DNA from: Flavisolibacter longurius
Lineage (GTDB): Bacteria > Bacteroidota > Bacteroidia > Chitinophagales > Chitinophagaceae
DNA length: 64,000 nucleotides
Assembly: GCA_013327885.1 (NCBI GenBank)
Contig: JABUMY010000003.1
Location: forward strand, 124,001-188,000
Reading direction: 5' to 3'
Of the stretch, positions 62,173 through 64,000 are shown in pieces. Each line of letters opens with the position of its first letter. Within the stretch, counting starts at the first letter, position 1. Below the pieces are notes generated by a model, which was not told the DNA's origin, ran no database searches, and saw only the letters and a list, made by a program, of their open reading frames with translations. Made by a program: the position numbers and the translations under genes.

Positions 62173-64000
62173 TTATTTCTTACTCAATTTTTCTGTAGGC
62201 ACGCCGGTTTCAGTTTGAAAAGGAAAGGTTACCTGCACCACCGTTCCGTTGCCTTCTGTTGAGCGGATGCGGAAATCGCCTTTGTACACTTCTGCACGGT
62301 TTTTCATGTTTTTTATGCCAAGTCCTTTGGTGGTCTTGCGCTTGTCAAAGCCAATGCCGTTATCGCTGATTACCACATCCAGGTTTTGCATGCAGGCCTG
62401 CACGGTGATTTGCACAACCGAAGCCTTTGCATATTTTACAATGTTGTTCATCTGTTCCTGGATAATGCGATAAATGGTAAGCTGCATTCCTTTTTCCAAA
62501 TGGTTTTCTTCCAGGTTATAGGAGAGGTCAATGTGGAAAAGGTTCATCGCGGAGTAGTGTTCAAGTAATTCGTCAAGCGTTGCTTTAAAGCCAATGTCAT
62601 TGATCACCGGTGTAATCAGTTGCTTGGAAAGACTACGGATCTCGCTGATGGAACGTTGGATCATGTCGATTCCTTTCTGCGCAAAGATTTCTTTTTGTTC
62701 GGGATAATAATTGATGTTTTCGATGTAGAGTTTCGCGGTGGTCAGCAACTGGTTTACATTGTCGTGCAGTTCCTTGGCAATTTCGCTGCGTTCGTTTTCC
62801 TGCGTGTTGATGATGGCTTTGGCCACCTCTTTTTGCGACGCAAATTTTTCTTCCAGCACCATTTGCTGCAAGGCTATTTTTTCAGTTACATCATCACCGA
62901 TCACAATAAAATGCCTGCCGGTTGGCAGCTCAATTGGTTGCGAGGTGACCTCCAATGAAAAAACATCGCCGTTCTTTTTTTGCTGCAATACAATGTCTTT
63001 GTACCGCGACAACTTTTCTTCGGAAATATTCTCCAGGTCCTGCCAGTCGTCGTCTACGATCAGGTCGTGCACGCTTAGCTGCAAAAACTCTTCTTTTGTG
63101 TAGCCAAATAAACGGAGCGCCGCTTCGTTTACTTCTACAATCTGCAGCGTGTCACCTTTGAACATCCATTTGGGTGTAGGGCTTTGGTAAAAAAGCAACC
63201 GGAAGCGTTCTTCTGAAAGGCGTAAAGCCGTTTCCGATTCTTTTTGCTGCGTAATGTCCTGCATGGCACCTACCATGCGAATGGCTTTGCCCTCTTCATT
63301 GCGAATCAAAAAACTTTTGTCAAGAACATAAGCATAGCTGCCGTCAGCACGCCGGATGCGGTATTCGGCCGACCAGTTGTTCTGCGTGCTTTCAATCACT
63401 TCCTGCAGGCTCTTATTTACACGGTCAATATCCTCTACATGCACCAGTCGCTGCCAGGTTGCGCTGTCCGAAACTTCCGAAATGTCGGTATGCCCAATCA
63501 TCTTCCGAAAACCTTCTCCCCAGTAAATGGTACGTGTTTGCAGGTCAAGGTCCCAGATCACGTCACTGGTAGCCCTTGATGCCAGCTCGTACCGCTGGTT
63601 GCTGATGCGCAAGGCCTCCTGGGCCTTTTTTTGTTCGGTGATATCTCTGAAATAAACCGAAATACCATCCGGTGACGGATAGGCACTAACGCCAACCCAC
63701 ACACCGGCACCAGCGTAGTGCTCTTCAAAGTGAACGGCTTTGTTTTCCCTGAAGGCCGTTTCATAGCGCACATAAAACCGTTGGGTAACGGGGTCATTGT
63801 ATTCGTGCCGAATGTTTTTGCCTAAAATGTCCTCCCGCTTCCGGTGCAGCAGTTCCTCTGCTTTGTGGTTCCAGTAGGTCACGATCCAGTTTTTATCAAG
63901 GGCAATAAAGCCGTCGCCGATACTTTCCAAAATGGTGATCAGCCGTTGCTCCGATTGGCGCAGTGTGATCTCTGCCTGCTTTGATTCGGTAATGTCGCGG
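62173..64000 (-). CDS. Multi-PAS sensor histidine kinase (HisKA_3), 5' part missing
   Basis: At least 608 residues are visible; the frame stays open to the right edge (upstream codons read RDITESKQAEITLRQSEQRLITI), so the apparent start at 63930 is a TTG inside a PAS linker. Three PAS domains are visible (ESIGDGFIALDKNWIVTYWN; ELASRATSDVIWDLDLQTRTIYWGEGF; FRLLFYQSPTPKWMFKGDTLQIVEVNEAA) and the upstream RDITE suggests a fourth. The kinase has NERSEIAKELHDNVNQLLTTAKLY, a HisKA_3 phospho-His, and an ATPase with DNGIGFD and GLGIKNMKNRAE. This NarX/DegS-like branch pairs with LuxR-type regulators. Soluble as far as seen. Confidence 0.93.
   Translation of the reverse strand, partial: RDITESKQAEITLRQSEQRLITILESIGDGFIALDKNWIVTYWNHKAEELLHRKREDILGKNIRHEYNDPVTQRFYVRYETAFRENKAVHFEEHYAGAGVWVGVSAYPSPDGISVYFRDITEQKKAQEALRISNQRYELASRATSDVIWDLDLQTRTIYWGEGFRKMIGHTDISEVSDSATWQRLVHVEDIDRVNKSLQEVIESTQNNWSAEYRIRRADGSYAYVLDKSFLIRNEEGKAIRMVGAMQDITQQKESETALRLSEERFRLLFYQSPTPKWMFKGDTLQIVEVNEAALRLFGYTKEEFLQLSVHDLIVDDDWQDLENISEEKLSRYKDIVLQQKKNGDVFSLEVTSQPIELPTGRHFIVIGDDVTEKIALQQMVLEEKFASQKEVAKAIINTQENERSEIAKELHDNVNQLLTTAKLYIENINYYPEQKEIFAQKGIDMIQRSISEIRSLSKQLITPVINDIGFKATLDELLEHYSAMNLFHIDLSYNLEENHLEKGMQLTIYRIIQEQMNNIVKYAKASVVQITVQACMQNLDVVISDNGIGFDKRKTTKGLGIKNMKNRAEVYKGDFRIRSTEGNGTVVQVTFPFQTETGVPTEKLSKK

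Noticed and set aside
1-64000. tRNA or rRNA genes, prophage or anti-phage defence systems
   Set aside because: No cloverleaf, rRNA segment, phage structural gene, restriction or CRISPR gene was recognised in the window.

Overview
The window looks like a chromosomal piece of a Bacteroidota bacterium, most likely from the Chitinophagaceae or a close relative. The evidence is a type IX secretion sorting domain on a multicopper oxidase, scarce Shine-Dalgarno sites, a BBP2-type porin paired with an ammonium transporter, small families typical of that phylum, and hybrid histidine kinases linked to CheB/CheR. Base composition is near 50% GC, with AT-rich islands at about 17.15-17.33 kb and 34.4-35.3 kb. 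Family assignments rest on reading motifs, not on searches.

Left third (1-25.3 kb), mostly nitrogen and aspartate-family metabolism. The end of threonine deaminase (ilvA) is followed by accessory genes: a zinc-ribbon methyltransferase, a secreted multicopper oxidase, a frameshifted acetyltransferase-like gene with a small partner, a DUF1801 protein and a small serine hydrolase. Next come glutamate synthase (gltB-gltD, minus), PEP carboxylase (ppc, plus), a porin-ammonium transporter pair (plus) and thrA-thrB-thrC (minus). The thr operon carries a Thr/Ile-rich leader peptide that looks like an attenuator, and the porin-amt pair lies behind a strong intrinsic terminator that ends 18 nt before its start codon. 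Together these genes bring in ammonium, fix it into glutamate, replenish oxaloacetate and make threonine.

Middle third (25.4-45.8 kb), a mix: a lone response regulator, a DUF3072 protein, proB-proA, small membrane proteins, NIPSNAP and Dabb barrels, a GH16 glucanase lipoprotein, acyl- and acetyltransferases, a Gfo/Idh/MocA dehydrogenase, a CE2-like esterase, a luciferase-like monooxygenase, a TonB receptor-YfiR-CHASE8 histidine kinase operon, and the two subunits of 3-oxoacid CoA-transferase.

Right third (46-64 kb): a PQQ/cytochrome c dehydrogenase, GMC oxidoreductase and DUF1080 operon for sugar oxidation; a covalent-FAD oxidase; a candidate structured small RNA with its own terminator; a five-gene signalling cluster (REC-PAS-kinase, NIT-like-HAMP-GAF-kinase-REC-REC-REC, REC, CheR, CheB); a GH43 glycosidase; a non-coding stretch with palindromes, short tandem repeats and a probable group II intron fragment; and a multi-PAS HisKA_3 kinase that runs off the right edge.

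The items most worth a second look are the candidate RNA at 52452-52632, the thr leader at 25125-25264, the porin-amt leader terminator at 17431-17497, and the short-period (7-8 nt) repeat arrays in three operon-internal spacers (gltB/gltD, thrA/thrB, scoA/scoB).
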